Assembly (NCBI RefSeq): GCF_002157625.1
Contig: NZ_BDMM01000003.1
Span: forward strand, 248,001 to 312,000
Reading direction: 5' to 3'
Source of the DNA: Brevundimonas sp. SH203
GTDB lineage: Bacteria; Pseudomonadota; Alphaproteobacteria; Caulobacterales; Caulobacteraceae
Length of the DNA stretch: 64,000 nucleotides
Shown here: positions 54,572-64,000 of the stretch, piece by piece
How the letters are laid out: each line of letters starts with the position of its first letter
Numbering within the stretch: the first letter of the stretch is position 1
Made by a program: the position numbers and the translations under genes
The notes under the pieces: generated by a model
What the model was told of the DNA's origin: nothing
The model's database searches: none
What the model saw: only the letters and a program-made list of their open reading frames with translations

Positions 54572-55165
54572 TCACGCGACGCGCGGCGTCCGCCGCCGGC
54601 TCCAGGCGACCCAGATCACCGCCGCGACGCTCAGCGCCATACCGCCGAACATGGCCCCCAACGCCGACAGCACCAGGCCGAACAGGCCCGCCACGAACCC
54701 CTTGCCGATCGCGATCACCGTCTGCGGCCCTGCGCCCCCGACATAGTCCGCCGAGACCCTGTAGGCGCCCGGTCGGTCGATGCGGAACGCCTGGAACGAC
54801 TGCCCCTGTCGTCCGCCGAGGGTATAGGACGAACTGCCGCCCGGCGTGTGCGTCGCCACCGGCGCGCCATCCGCCGCCTCGACCTTGACCGCCAGACCGG
54901 ACACGTCGTCCACGACGTAGAGCCGCCCGTCCACCACGCTGCGCGTCTCCAGAAACACCGTGTAGTCGCCGGGCGCCAGCGTCAGTTCCCGCGCGCCCGG
55001 CACGACGATCTGCTGCAGGCCGTCGTCCATGGTCGTCAGCTTCGTGACCAGCAGGATCACCATGGCGGCCGCCCCGCAGATCGCCGGGATCAGCGCCAGC
55101 AGATAGAAGATTCGCCCCGGCCTGCGCTCCGCCGCGCCGCCGCGCCCCTTCGACGTCATGTCCAT
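54572..55165 (-). CDS. Hypothetical membrane protein with extracytoplasmic beta domain
   Basis: A 197-residue protein. One membrane helix near residues 19-41 (YLLALIPAICGAAAMVILLV), a beta-rich loop (about 45-150, with LAPGDYTVFLETRS and AFRIDRPGAYRV), and two C-terminal hydrophobic stretches (AGLFGLVLSALGAMFGGMAL). Not a family I recognise with a function. It lies 10 bp upstream of the SMR gene on the same strand. ATG 55165 is used; ATG 55159 is possible. Confidence 0.75.
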   Translation of the reverse strand: MDMTSKGRGGAAERRPGRIFYLLALIPAICGAAAMVILLVTKLTTMDDGLQQIVVPGARELTLAPGDYTVFLETRSVVDGRLYVVDDVSGLAVKVEAADGAPVATHTPGGSSSYTLGGRQGQSFQAFRIDRPGAYRVSADYVGGAGPQTVIAIGKGFVAGLFGLVLSALGAMFGGMALSVAAVIWVAWSRRRTPRVA

Positions 55166-55261
55166 CCCGGCCTCCACACCCTTTGCACGGACTACACCGT
55201 GTCGCTTCGAAACGGTCAACGCCGATGGCGGTTCGGCCTGCCCTCCTCTATATGGCCGCCC

Positions 55262-57187
<1,926 letters not shown>

Positions 57188-57220
57188 CCGCCTTGCGACG
57201 TCGTCACGACAGCAGGCGCG

Positions 57221-57400
57221 TCAGTCGCCCGTTCGCGGCGTATCGGCGGGCGGCGTCTTCGCCGCATCGCGCCGGTGCTGAACGCCGCCGACCGCCAGCG
57301 CCGCGACGATTCCGAACGCGAACCACAGGCCGAACTTGTGCGTCAGCAGGCCGATGAAACCGAAGATCGCCAGAACGGCGAAAGGCGTGAGCTTTTTCAT
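57221..57400 (-). CDS. Small two-helix membrane protein
   Basis: A 59-residue protein: PFAVLAIFGFIGLLTH and GLWFAFGIVAALAVGG are hydrophobic, and the tail is polar. ATG 57400 opens the first helix. It lies convergent to the ABC-F gene. No family recognised; it could be a spurious frame. Confidence 0.5.
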   Translation of the reverse strand: MKKLTPFAVLAIFGFIGLLTHKFGLWFAFGIVAALAVGGVQHRRDAAKTPPADTPRTGD

Positions 57401-57485
57401 GCCAGAGCATGACCACGATTCATCCCCGGGCTGAAGACGCGCGACGGCGCTTGAAACCAAAGCCTTCGCCGGTCACTCCTGACGC

Positions 57486-58454
57486 ATGACCCTGCGCAGC
57501 CACACCGTCGACTTCCCGCCGCCGCAGCTGGCGGCCCAGCGGCGGATCAACGCCGTGCTGAGCCGCGCGCCGCGTCTGCGGACGGACGGCTGGCGGATCG
57601 ATGCGGGTCAGCGGCTGTCGCTGTGGCTGGACGCGGCGGCGGGACGGATCACCCCGCCCCGGCTGAAGAAGCGCGGCGTGACGGTCGAGATCGTCCAGAC
57701 CGACGGCGACCACCCCGTGCCTCTCCGCATCCTGCATCCGACGGGGACGCCGCGCGCCGTCATTCTGGACATCCACGGCGGCGGCTGGGTGCTGGGCAGC
57801 GCGGGGCTGAACGACCGGCTGAACGCCCATCTGGCGCATCACGGCTTCTGCGTCGTCTCGGTCGACTATCGCCTGCTGTCCGAGCGTCGCCGGGTCTATA
57901 TCGACGCCGCCATCGCCGACTGTCTGGCGGCCGCCTTCTGGACCGTCACCAACGTCGACCGGCTGGGCGCGGCGACCCTGTTCATCGCGGGCGAATCCGC
58001 CGGCGGGCATCTGGCGGCCCTGACCGCCGTGGCCCTGCGCGACAAGGGGCTGATCGACCTGGTGAAGGGCTGCGTCTTCACCTACGGCGTGTTCGACCTG
58101 TCGGGGACCGAAAGCGTGCGCTCGGCCGGGCCCGAAACCCTGCTGTTCAACGGCCCGACGATGCGGGCCGACCTGGCCCGCCTGGCCCCCGACCGCGACG
58201 AGGCGGGCCTGCGCCAAGCCGACGTTTCGCCGCTTTACGCCGACCTGACCGGCCTGCCGCCCGCCCTGTTCCTGGCCGGCGAATACGATCCCCTGTTCGA
58301 GGACAGTCTGCTGATGGCGACGCGCTGGGGCGAGGCGTCCGACGCCGACCTGATCCGCGTGCCCGAGACCCCGCACGGCTTCCTGCACTTCGGCGGCCCG
58401 GCTGCGCGGGGCGCACGCCGGGCGATCCGGTCCTGGTTGGACGGCAGGCTTTAA
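57486..58454 (+). CDS. Alpha/beta-hydrolase, hormone-sensitive-lipase family
   Basis: A 322-residue hydrolase. The oxyanion motif DIHGGGWVLG, nucleophile GESAGGHLA, acid in GEYDPLFED and histidine in TPHGFLHF are all present, as in bacterial HSL/carboxylesterases. It is a stand-alone gene followed by repeat R4. The substrate is unknown. Confidence 0.9.
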   Translation: MTLRSHTVDFPPPQLAAQRRINAVLSRAPRLRTDGWRIDAGQRLSLWLDAAAGRITPPRLKKRGVTVEIVQTDGDHPVPLRILHPTGTPRAVILDIHGGGWVLGSAGLNDRLNAHLAHHGFCVVSVDYRLLSERRRVYIDAAIADCLAAAFWTVTNVDRLGAATLFIAGESAGGHLAALTAVALRDKGLIDLVKGCVFTYGVFDLSGTESVRSAGPETLLFNGPTMRADLARLAPDRDEAGLRQADVSPLYADLTGLPPALFLAGEYDPLFEDSLLMATRWGEASDADLIRVPETPHGFLHFGGPAARGARRAIRSWLDGRL

Positions 58455-58468
58455 AAGTCCCCTCCCTT

Positions 58469-58596
58469 CCGCTCATCCCGGCGAAAGCCGGGACCCAGTG
58501 CTTTGGCATCTCCGGCGCATCGGATGACCACCGGCCCTCAATCTCGCACAGCCTTCGCCCAAAGGTCTGGGTCCCGGCTTTCGCCGGGATGAGCGG
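58469..58596. repeat. Paired hairpin repeat R4 between the hydrolase and the histidine kinase
   Basis: Two 30-bp arms (58469-58498 and 58567-58596) are perfect reverse complements and are identical in sequence to those of R3; the interior differs. It lies at a convergent junction. Confidence 0.95.
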
Positions 58597-58626
58597 GTGA
58601 AGGGTCTAACCCGGAGCGCTGTAACC

Positions 58627-61518
58627 CTAGCTCTCGATCAGCTCGCGAATGCGCGTGCCCAGGGCCTCCATGGCGAAGGGCTTGGTCATGACGTGCATGC
58701 CGGGGTCCAGCTGGCCGTTGCCGACCACCGCATTCTCGGCATAGCCGGTGATGAACAGCACCTTCAGGTCCGGCCGGTCGATCCGCGCCGCATCGGCCAT
58801 CTGACGCCCGTTCATCCCGCCCGGCAGGCCCACGTCCGACACCAGAAGGTCGATCCGCGCATCGGACTGCAGCAGCTTCAGCCCCGACGCCCCGTCCGAC
58901 GCCTCGATGCACTGATAGCCCAGCTCGTGCAGGATTTCGGCGACCAGCATCCGCACCGTCGGCTCGTCGTCCACCACCATCACCGTCTCGCCGGCCTGGG
59001 CGCGGGGGGCGTCGGCGATCTCGGGGGTCGGCTCGTCCTCCACCGCGCCCAGATGGCGCGGCAGATAAAGGCACACCATCGTCCCCTCGTCCCGCTCCGA
59101 ATAGATCCGCACCTGCCCGCCCGACTGGCGCACGAAGCCATAGATCATCGACAGGCCCAGCCCCGTCCCCTCGCCCATCGGCTTGGTGGTGAAGAAGGGC
59201 TCGAAGGCGCGGGCCGCCACGTCCGGCGACATGCCGCCGCCGGTGTCGCTGACGCAGATGGAGACATACTGACCCGGCTCCAGGTCCTGGGCCCGTGCCA
59301 CGCGCGGATCGATCCAGCGATTGCCGGTCTCGATAGTCAGCCGCCCGCCGTCCGGCATGGCGTCCCGCGCATTGATGCACAGGTTCAGCAGCGCGTTTTC
59401 CAGCTGGTTGGCGTCGATCAGCACGGGCCACAGTCCCGTCCCGGCCACGACCTCCAGCTGGACGCCCGGCCCCGTGGTGCGGCGGATCATATCCTCCATC
59501 CCCCGGATCAACCGATTGGGATCGGTCGGCTTGGGGTCCAGGGTCTGGCGCCGCGAGAAGGCCAGCAGCCGGTGCGTCAGGGCCGCCGCCCGCCGCGCCG
59601 CCCCTTGCGCCGCCGCCGAGAACCGCTCCACATCGTTGAACCGCCCCTGGGCGATGCGCGAGCCGATGATCTCCAGACTGCCGGTGATCCCGGCCAGCAG
59701 ATTGTTGAAGTCGTGAGCGATGCCGCCGGTCAGCTGCCCGACCGCCTCCATCTTCTGGCTCTGGCGCAACGCCTCCTCGGCCTGCATCAGGGCGCTGGTC
59801 CGTTCGGCGACCTGGTCTTCCAGCGTCTCGTTGAACCGGGCCAGTTCGGCCGACTGGCGGCGCAGGTCCTCGATGTCGATGTTGGAGCCGACCCAGCGCG
59901 TGATCCGCCCCTCCTCGTCATGCACCGGCTCGGCCCGGACCATGAAGGTGCGGTAAGCGCCGTCGTGACGGCGCATCCGAAACTCGGTCTCATAGACCTG
60001 GCCGCTCGCCAGCGACCGTGACCAGCCGTCCGCCGCGCGCGCCCGGTCGTCGGGATGCACGACCCCGGCCCAGGCGTCGGTCCCGTCCAGCCGGCCCTGC
60101 TCCAGACCCGTATAGGCATAGACCTGGGGGTTGAACCAATACATCGACCCGTCCGGCCAGCTGGCCCAGATCTGGTTCGGCGTAGCCTGGGCGAAGACGC
60201 GGAACTGGGCCTCGCTGTCGCGCAGGGCCGCTTCGCTGCGGGCGCGCTCGGTCGCCATCCGCACCCGTTCGGCCACGTCGCGCATCAGCCGCAGGTCGTC
60301 TTCGCTGTAATGACGCGGCGTCGCATGGTTGACGAACACCATGGCCACCACCCGGCCCTGCTCCATCAGCGGCATATTGACGAAGGAGCCGGCGCTGATC
60401 CGCTTCAGCACGTCGGCGGTCGCGGCCGTGCGGGGGTCCAGGGCCACGTCGGCGATGGCCACCGTCTCGCCCCGCTTGATGTCCTCGATGTAGGAGCCGT
60501 GGTCGCGGAAGGCCAGCGTCCCGGCGATGCTGTCCACGCCCGGCTGGTTGAAGTCGCGCGCGATGGTGATGGTCTCGGCGACCGTATCGACCGTGCCGTA
60601 TCCGGCCCGGCTGACCCCCAGGGCCTGGGCCAGGACGCGGGCCGAGACCTGGGCGATCTCGCCGGCGTCGGTCAGGTCGCGGATGGCGTCGTTCAGCTCC
60701 AGCAGGGCGATCTGGCGCGCCTCGCTCTGTTTGCGCTCGGTGATGTTGTTGAACAGGATGGCGACCTGCCAGGCGCCCGGCTCCCCGATCCTGAGCGCCT
60801 GAACGTCGTACCAGCGGCCGAAGATGTCGGCGGGATTCTCGAACCGCACCGGTCGGCCCGTGCGCGCCACGCCGCCGTACAGATCGAACCAGTGCTGCTC
60901 CAGCCCCGGCGCGATGTCGCTGACCCATTGGCCATAGGGATCGGCCAGACCCGTCATCTCCTCGAAGGCCTTGTTGCCCTCGACGATCTTGTAGTCGACC
61001 GGCCGGTCCTCCGCGTCGAACTTCATCTCGATGACGCAGAAGCCCGTCGCCATGGCGGCGAACAGGGCGCCGTAGCGCTGCTCGCTCAGCGCCAGGGCCT
61101 GGTCCGCCCTCAGCCGCTCGGTCACGTCCACGCCCTGGACGAAGACGCCCCAGACCTGGCCGTCCGCCGTCTTCATCGGCTGGAAGACGAAATCGACGTA
61201 GCGATCCTCGACCGGCCCGTCCGGCCTGGCCTGCACGGCGTAGAGGGCGCTCTCGGCGCGGTGCGCCTCGCCGGTGCGATAGACCGCGTCCAGCAGCGCC
61301 AGATAGCCCTGGTCCACCGCATCCTTCAGCACGTCGACCAGGGCGCAGCCCGTCACCGACCGATGGCCGATCAGGGTCTGGTAATTGGGATTGGTCAGCT
61401 CGAACCGATGCTGGGGTCCGACCAGCAAGGCCATGAACCCCGGCGCATGGGCGAACATCTGCACCAGCTGGGCGCGATTAAAGGCGATGGTTTCGCCTTC
61501 AGAGACCGTGATGGACAA
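58627..61518 (-). CDS. Hybrid sensor histidine kinase, PAS-PAS-GAF-PAS-HisKA-HATPase-REC
   Basis: A 963-residue soluble kinase without clear membrane helices. Order: PAS (about 10-130), PAS (150-265), GAF (about 280-425), PAS (about 430-555), HisKA with GGIAHDFNNLL (about 575-640), HATPase with NLCINARDAM and GTGLGLSM, and a receiver with VMVVDDEPTVRML, acceptor Asp in LLVSDVGLP and lysine in MTKPF. Start TTG 61518 is preceded by GAGGAAAAGG; no nearby ATG fits. Signal is unknown; the multiple PAS/GAF suggest a cytoplasmic redox, light or small-molecule sensor. Confidence 0.92.
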   Translation of the reverse strand: MSITVSEGETIAFNRAQLVQMFAHAPGFMALLVGPQHRFELTNPNYQTLIGHRSVTGCALVDVLKDAVDQGYLALLDAVYRTGEAHRAESALYAVQARPDGPVEDRYVDFVFQPMKTADGQVWGVFVQGVDVTERLRADQALALSEQRYGALFAAMATGFCVIEMKFDAEDRPVDYKIVEGNKAFEEMTGLADPYGQWVSDIAPGLEQHWFDLYGGVARTGRPVRFENPADIFGRWYDVQALRIGEPGAWQVAILFNNITERKQSEARQIALLELNDAIRDLTDAGEIAQVSARVLAQALGVSRAGYGTVDTVAETITIARDFNQPGVDSIAGTLAFRDHGSYIEDIKRGETVAIADVALDPRTAATADVLKRISAGSFVNMPLMEQGRVVAMVFVNHATPRHYSEDDLRLMRDVAERVRMATERARSEAALRDSEAQFRVFAQATPNQIWASWPDGSMYWFNPQVYAYTGLEQGRLDGTDAWAGVVHPDDRARAADGWSRSLASGQVYETEFRMRRHDGAYRTFMVRAEPVHDEEGRITRWVGSNIDIEDLRRQSAELARFNETLEDQVAERTSALMQAEEALRQSQKMEAVGQLTGGIAHDFNNLLAGITGSLEIIGSRIAQGRFNDVERFSAAAQGAARRAAALTHRLLAFSRRQTLDPKPTDPNRLIRGMEDMIRRTTGPGVQLEVVAGTGLWPVLIDANQLENALLNLCINARDAMPDGGRLTIETGNRWIDPRVARAQDLEPGQYVSICVSDTGGGMSPDVAARAFEPFFTTKPMGEGTGLGLSMIYGFVRQSGGQVRIYSERDEGTMVCLYLPRHLGAVEDEPTPEIADAPRAQAGETVMVVDDEPTVRMLVAEILHELGYQCIEASDGASGLKLLQSDARIDLLVSDVGLPGGMNGRQMADAARIDRPDLKVLFITGYAENAVVGNGQLDPGMHVMTKPFAMEALGTRIRELIES

Positions 61519-62230
61519 GCCTTTTCCTCAAAGCCTTACGTCTGCCGACCACAGAACCCCCAGCCGGTGAAGTTGTTGCAGCCGATCTTGTGTTCGTCAC
61601 CGGACATAAGCCTATTCGGGCGTCTTCCTGTGGAAAATCGCAACGGGCTGATCCGCAATCGCGAATTCGATCCGTCCACCGATGTTCACAGGCTTGTCCA
61701 CCGCCGCCGGGCCAGTCGTGCACATCGGGGCGAAATCGGGCGCTTGCCTCATAGCCGCTTTCGTCGGAACGTCAACAGGCCAAGGGACACGGCGGCGCGG
61801 AAATCCAGGGGAGACCCCGGACATCAAGCGAACCGGCCCGGCTCTCCGACCCGGCGCTTCGGGCGATCCTCAGGGATCGTAACGTGCGGCGGGCGGGATC
61901 AGGCTCCGACCCTCGACGGTCTTCGGATCGACGCGGAACGGGGAACCGGATCGGGATCAGGGGACGACGCGGTCGCAAGGCCGCCGAACGCCCAAGACCC
62001 TGAGCGCGACAGGATACAGCCGACCGTCCTTCCGGGTCCGCCCGAAACGACGCCCAGGCCGAGGCCCTGACCCGAACGGCCAAGTCCAACCCGGACTTGG
62101 CGAGGGGACGAAGCAAACGGGTCCGCCCGCCGCTTCGTCCCCTCGCTCAATTGGGCCACGCCCCAACCACACGATCATGCTGGACAGACCACGCTCGACC
62201 TGCACCCATGGGGTGCAGTCGGAGACACCC
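61519..62230. other. 712-bp region without a convincing gene
   Basis: This divergent region between the histidine kinase and the TonB-domain gene has only Arg-rich shadow frames. It must hold both promoters, but no box can be placed with certainty. Near its right end are two adjacent inverted repeats (62080-62100 and 62100-62146). The left half (61600-61740) is less G+C-rich than the rest. Confidence 0.6.
62080..62146. repeat. Two adjacent inverted repeats upstream of the TonB-domain gene
   Basis: CCAAGTCC / GGACTTGG (8-bp arms, 5-nt loop) is followed at once by 15-bp perfect arms GCGAGGGGACGAAGC (62100-62114) and its complement (62132-62146) with a 17-nt loop. No T-run follows. Confidence 0.75.
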
Positions 62231-63424
62231 ATGCGCGCAGCCCTGATCGGCCTCGGCCTGACCCTGCCCCCATATCCCGCCCTGGCCGCCGCCTCGGGCC
62301 AGACGCTTGAACCATTGCAGGTCTCGCCTGTCCGCGAGGGGCGTCTTTTCTCGGCCGAGCCCGCGTCGCTGTTGCAGATTCCCATGACCGAGATCGCCTG
62401 CGACGGCCGGCCGATCCAGCCCCTCTACGCCGACGATCTGGCCATCGGCGTCGCCCGCAACGCCTATGACAGGGCGGCCGTCGTCCTGACCTTCTCGGTC
62501 GACGCACAGGGCCGCGCCCGCGACATCCGGGGGGCCCCGGCTGGGCCGGATGCGCCGTCGAATCCGGGCGTCCCGATCTTCATCCCCCGGATCGGCCAGG
62601 CGGAGGACGAACAGGCGGCGCTGGCCGCCTGGCGTTTCCAGGGCGGGCCGCGCGTCGACTGCCGCGCCACGATCCGCTATTCCAACAGGCCGCTGGATGC
62701 GGCGACGACCGACGATCTGCTGCGCTATTTCGCCGTCACCCGCACACGCGGCGCCTTGCGCGAGATCGTCGCCAAACGCCTAGGCGGCCCCGGCGCCGAC
62801 TGCGGCGACGGTCGCGGCGACCGCGCGCCGCGCACCATCAGCGTGCCCGACTTCACGATCGGCCGTCGCCCGCCTCCGGGCGGTAGGTCCTGGACCGTGG
62901 TGCGCTGGAACGTCGATGCGGCGGGGCGCGCCACGGATGTCGAGACCCTGGGGTCTTCCGGCGACGTCGATCTGGATGGAGAGGCCCGACGCGCCATCTC
63001 CGAGACGGTGCTGCGGCCGGGCGCGCCCCTGACCGGATGCGTCTTCAACTTCAACCGCATCGGCGACACCCTGACGGCGCCGGACATGCCCGCGCAGGCA
63101 ACCGACCCGCAGCAGTCCTGCCCGGCTGACGTGTCGGAACGGCTGCGGTTGACCATCGCGCCCGAGCGCTTTCCGCCGGCCTTCGCCAAACGCCGGATCG
63201 AGGGTTGGGCCCTGGTGCGGTTCGACCTGGCGACCTGGGGCCAGACGGGCGCCATAGAGGTGATCGACGCCCAGCCGTCGGCCGTCTTCGGCGAGGACGC
63301 CCGCCGGCTGGTCGCCTCCGCCCGCGCCGAGCCGGCCCTGACCGGCGCGGTCCGCTGCGTCCTGCCGATCCGCTACCGCCTGCCCGACGCCAACGGGACG
63401 GTCGCCGACCTCGCGACCGACTGA
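62231..63424 (+). CDS. Exported protein with TonB C-terminal-like domains
   Basis: A 397-residue protein with a signal peptide (MRAALIGLGLTLPPYPALAA). Two stretches resemble the TonB C-terminal fold: about 230-280 (WTVVRWNVDAAGRATDVETL) and about 310-390 (RRIEGWALVRFDLATWGQTG...). It has no N-terminal transmembrane anchor of the usual TonB kind. ATG 62231 is preceded by GGAG; an upstream frame opening at 62177 lacks a signal peptide. Role unknown, perhaps envelope energy coupling or periplasmic binding. Confidence 0.75.
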   Translation: MRAALIGLGLTLPPYPALAAASGQTLEPLQVSPVREGRLFSAEPASLLQIPMTEIACDGRPIQPLYADDLAIGVARNAYDRAAVVLTFSVDAQGRARDIRGAPAGPDAPSNPGVPIFIPRIGQAEDEQAALAAWRFQGGPRVDCRATIRYSNRPLDAATTDDLLRYFAVTRTRGALREIVAKRLGGPGADCGDGRGDRAPRTISVPDFTIGRRPPPGGRSWTVVRWNVDAAGRATDVETLGSSGDVDLDGEARRAISETVLRPGAPLTGCVFNFNRIGDTLTAPDMPAQATDPQQSCPADVSERLRLTIAPERFPPAFAKRRIEGWALVRFDLATWGQTGAIEVIDAQPSAVFGEDARRLVASARAEPALTGAVRCVLPIRYRLPDANGTVADLATD

Positions 63425-63468
63425 CGCCCCGCCTTTCCAAGGCCGCCATCCCCCCTTAGATCAGAGGC

Positions 63469-64000
63469 ATGAGTTTATCGGGGAATCGGTTCCTGACCCG
63501 TCGCCGCGCCCTGATCGCGGGGGCTGCGGCCGTGGGGGCGTCGGCGGTGGGGTTGCGCGCCTGCGGCCGGTCCGAGGCGCCGGTGGACGAACAGGGCCGG
63601 GTGCGGCTGCGTTTCGCCCTGGACTGGCGCGCCCAGGCCGATCACGGCGGCTTCTATCAGGCCCTGGCGACCGGCGCCTATGAGAAGCGGGGCCTGAACG
63701 TCCAGATCGTCCAGGGCGGCCCGGCGGTGAACGTACCCCAGCTTCTGGCCTCGGGCGCCGTCGAGTTGGGCATGGCGTCCAACAGCTTCACGCCGATGAA
63801 CCTGGTCGCGTCCGGCGCCCCGGTGCGGGCCGTCGCCGCCTTCTTCCAGAAGGACCCGCAGATCCTGATGGCCCACCCGGACGCGGCGCTGAAGACCATC
63901 GCCGACCTGGCCGGACGCCCCTTCCTGGTGGCCCAGGCGGGGATCGAGACCTTCTGGGTCTGGCTGAAGGCGACCTATGGCTTCACAGACGCCCAGCTGC
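63469..64000 (+). CDS. NMT1/THI5-like ABC substrate-binding protein, N-terminal part
   Basis: The gene runs off the window; 177 residues are visible. It starts MSLSGNRFLTRRRALIAG, with a twin-arginine-like and lipoprotein-like leader (GLRACGR). The mature part FALDWRAQADHGGFYQALATG and GLNVQIVQGG is typical of the NMT1/THI5 binding proteins for pyrimidine, sulfonate or nitrate-like substrates. ATG 63469 follows AGAGG. Confidence 0.85.
   Translation, partial: MSLSGNRFLTRRRALIAGAAAVGASAVGLRACGRSEAPVDEQGRVRLRFALDWRAQADHGGFYQALATGAYEKRGLNVQIVQGGPAVNVPQLLASGAVELGMASNSFTPMNLVASGAPVRAVAAFFQKDPQILMAHPDAALKTIADLAGRPFLVAQAGIETFWVWLKATYGFTDAQL

Noticed and set aside
61519..62230. tRNA or small RNA gene in the empty region
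   Set aside because: No cloverleaf or CCA-ended structure could be drawn, only simple hairpins.

Overview
The window reads as chromosomal DNA of a high-G+C alphaproteobacterium of the Caulobacterales, most probably Brevundimonas or a close relative. This is inference. It rests on the G+C-rich codon use, a DUF2460/DUF2163/GTA_TIM-type gene transfer agent (GTA) cluster, a TonB-era maltodextrin locus, and the interspersed hairpin repeats. No rRNA, tRNA or CRISPR array was found.

Layout. (1) 1-10.2 kb is a maltodextrin/starch-use locus: the tail of a GH13 enzyme, a GH13 alpha-glucosidase, a LacI-type regulator, a GH97 alpha-glucosidase, an MFS sugar transporter, an esterase and a GH15 glucoamylase. 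(2) 10.2-12.4 kb holds a TorF-type porin behind an ammonium transporter. (3) 12.6-22.1 kb is one long minus-strand branched-chain amino acid operon, ilvD-ilvC-ilvB-ilvM-leuA-leuC-leuD-leuB. It is preceded by a Leu/Ile/Val-rich leader peptide and an intrinsic terminator directly before ilvD, which is a classical attenuator layout. (4) 22.3-25.9 kb encodes gap, pgk and a class II fba. (5) 25.9-33.5 kb carries a DUF2799 lipoprotein, an RluD-like enzyme, a GNAT, rpoH, a degenerate receiver protein, purA, serC and a DnaJ-like protein. (6) 33.5-53.2 kb is a minus-strand GTA/prophage-like structural cluster running terminase, spike base, SGNH hydrolase, acyltransferase, portal, protease, capsid, connectors, tail proteins, tape measure and host-specificity protein. 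Two plus-strand gene islands interrupt it. (7) 53.3-64 kb is mixed: a YcgN protein, a frameshifted DUF559 gene, an SMR pump, an ABC-F ATPase, an HSL-type hydrolase, a hybrid histidine kinase, a TonB-domain protein and the start of an NMT1/THI5-like binding protein.

The most unusual signal is a set of paired hairpin repeats. One family (S) is built of GAGTGGC / GTGACGA-like units in inverted orientation. It occupies most of the non-overlapping junctions of the GTA cluster, where it supplies stop codons and possibly a start codon. It has also entered the coding sequence of the ABC-F ATPase in frame. A second family (R, several subtypes) lies between leuD and leuC, between gap and pgk, and elsewhere, and appears in frame at both ends of the GTA NlpC/P60 gene. 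Stem changes that keep pairing, seen between copies, argue that the folded form matters.
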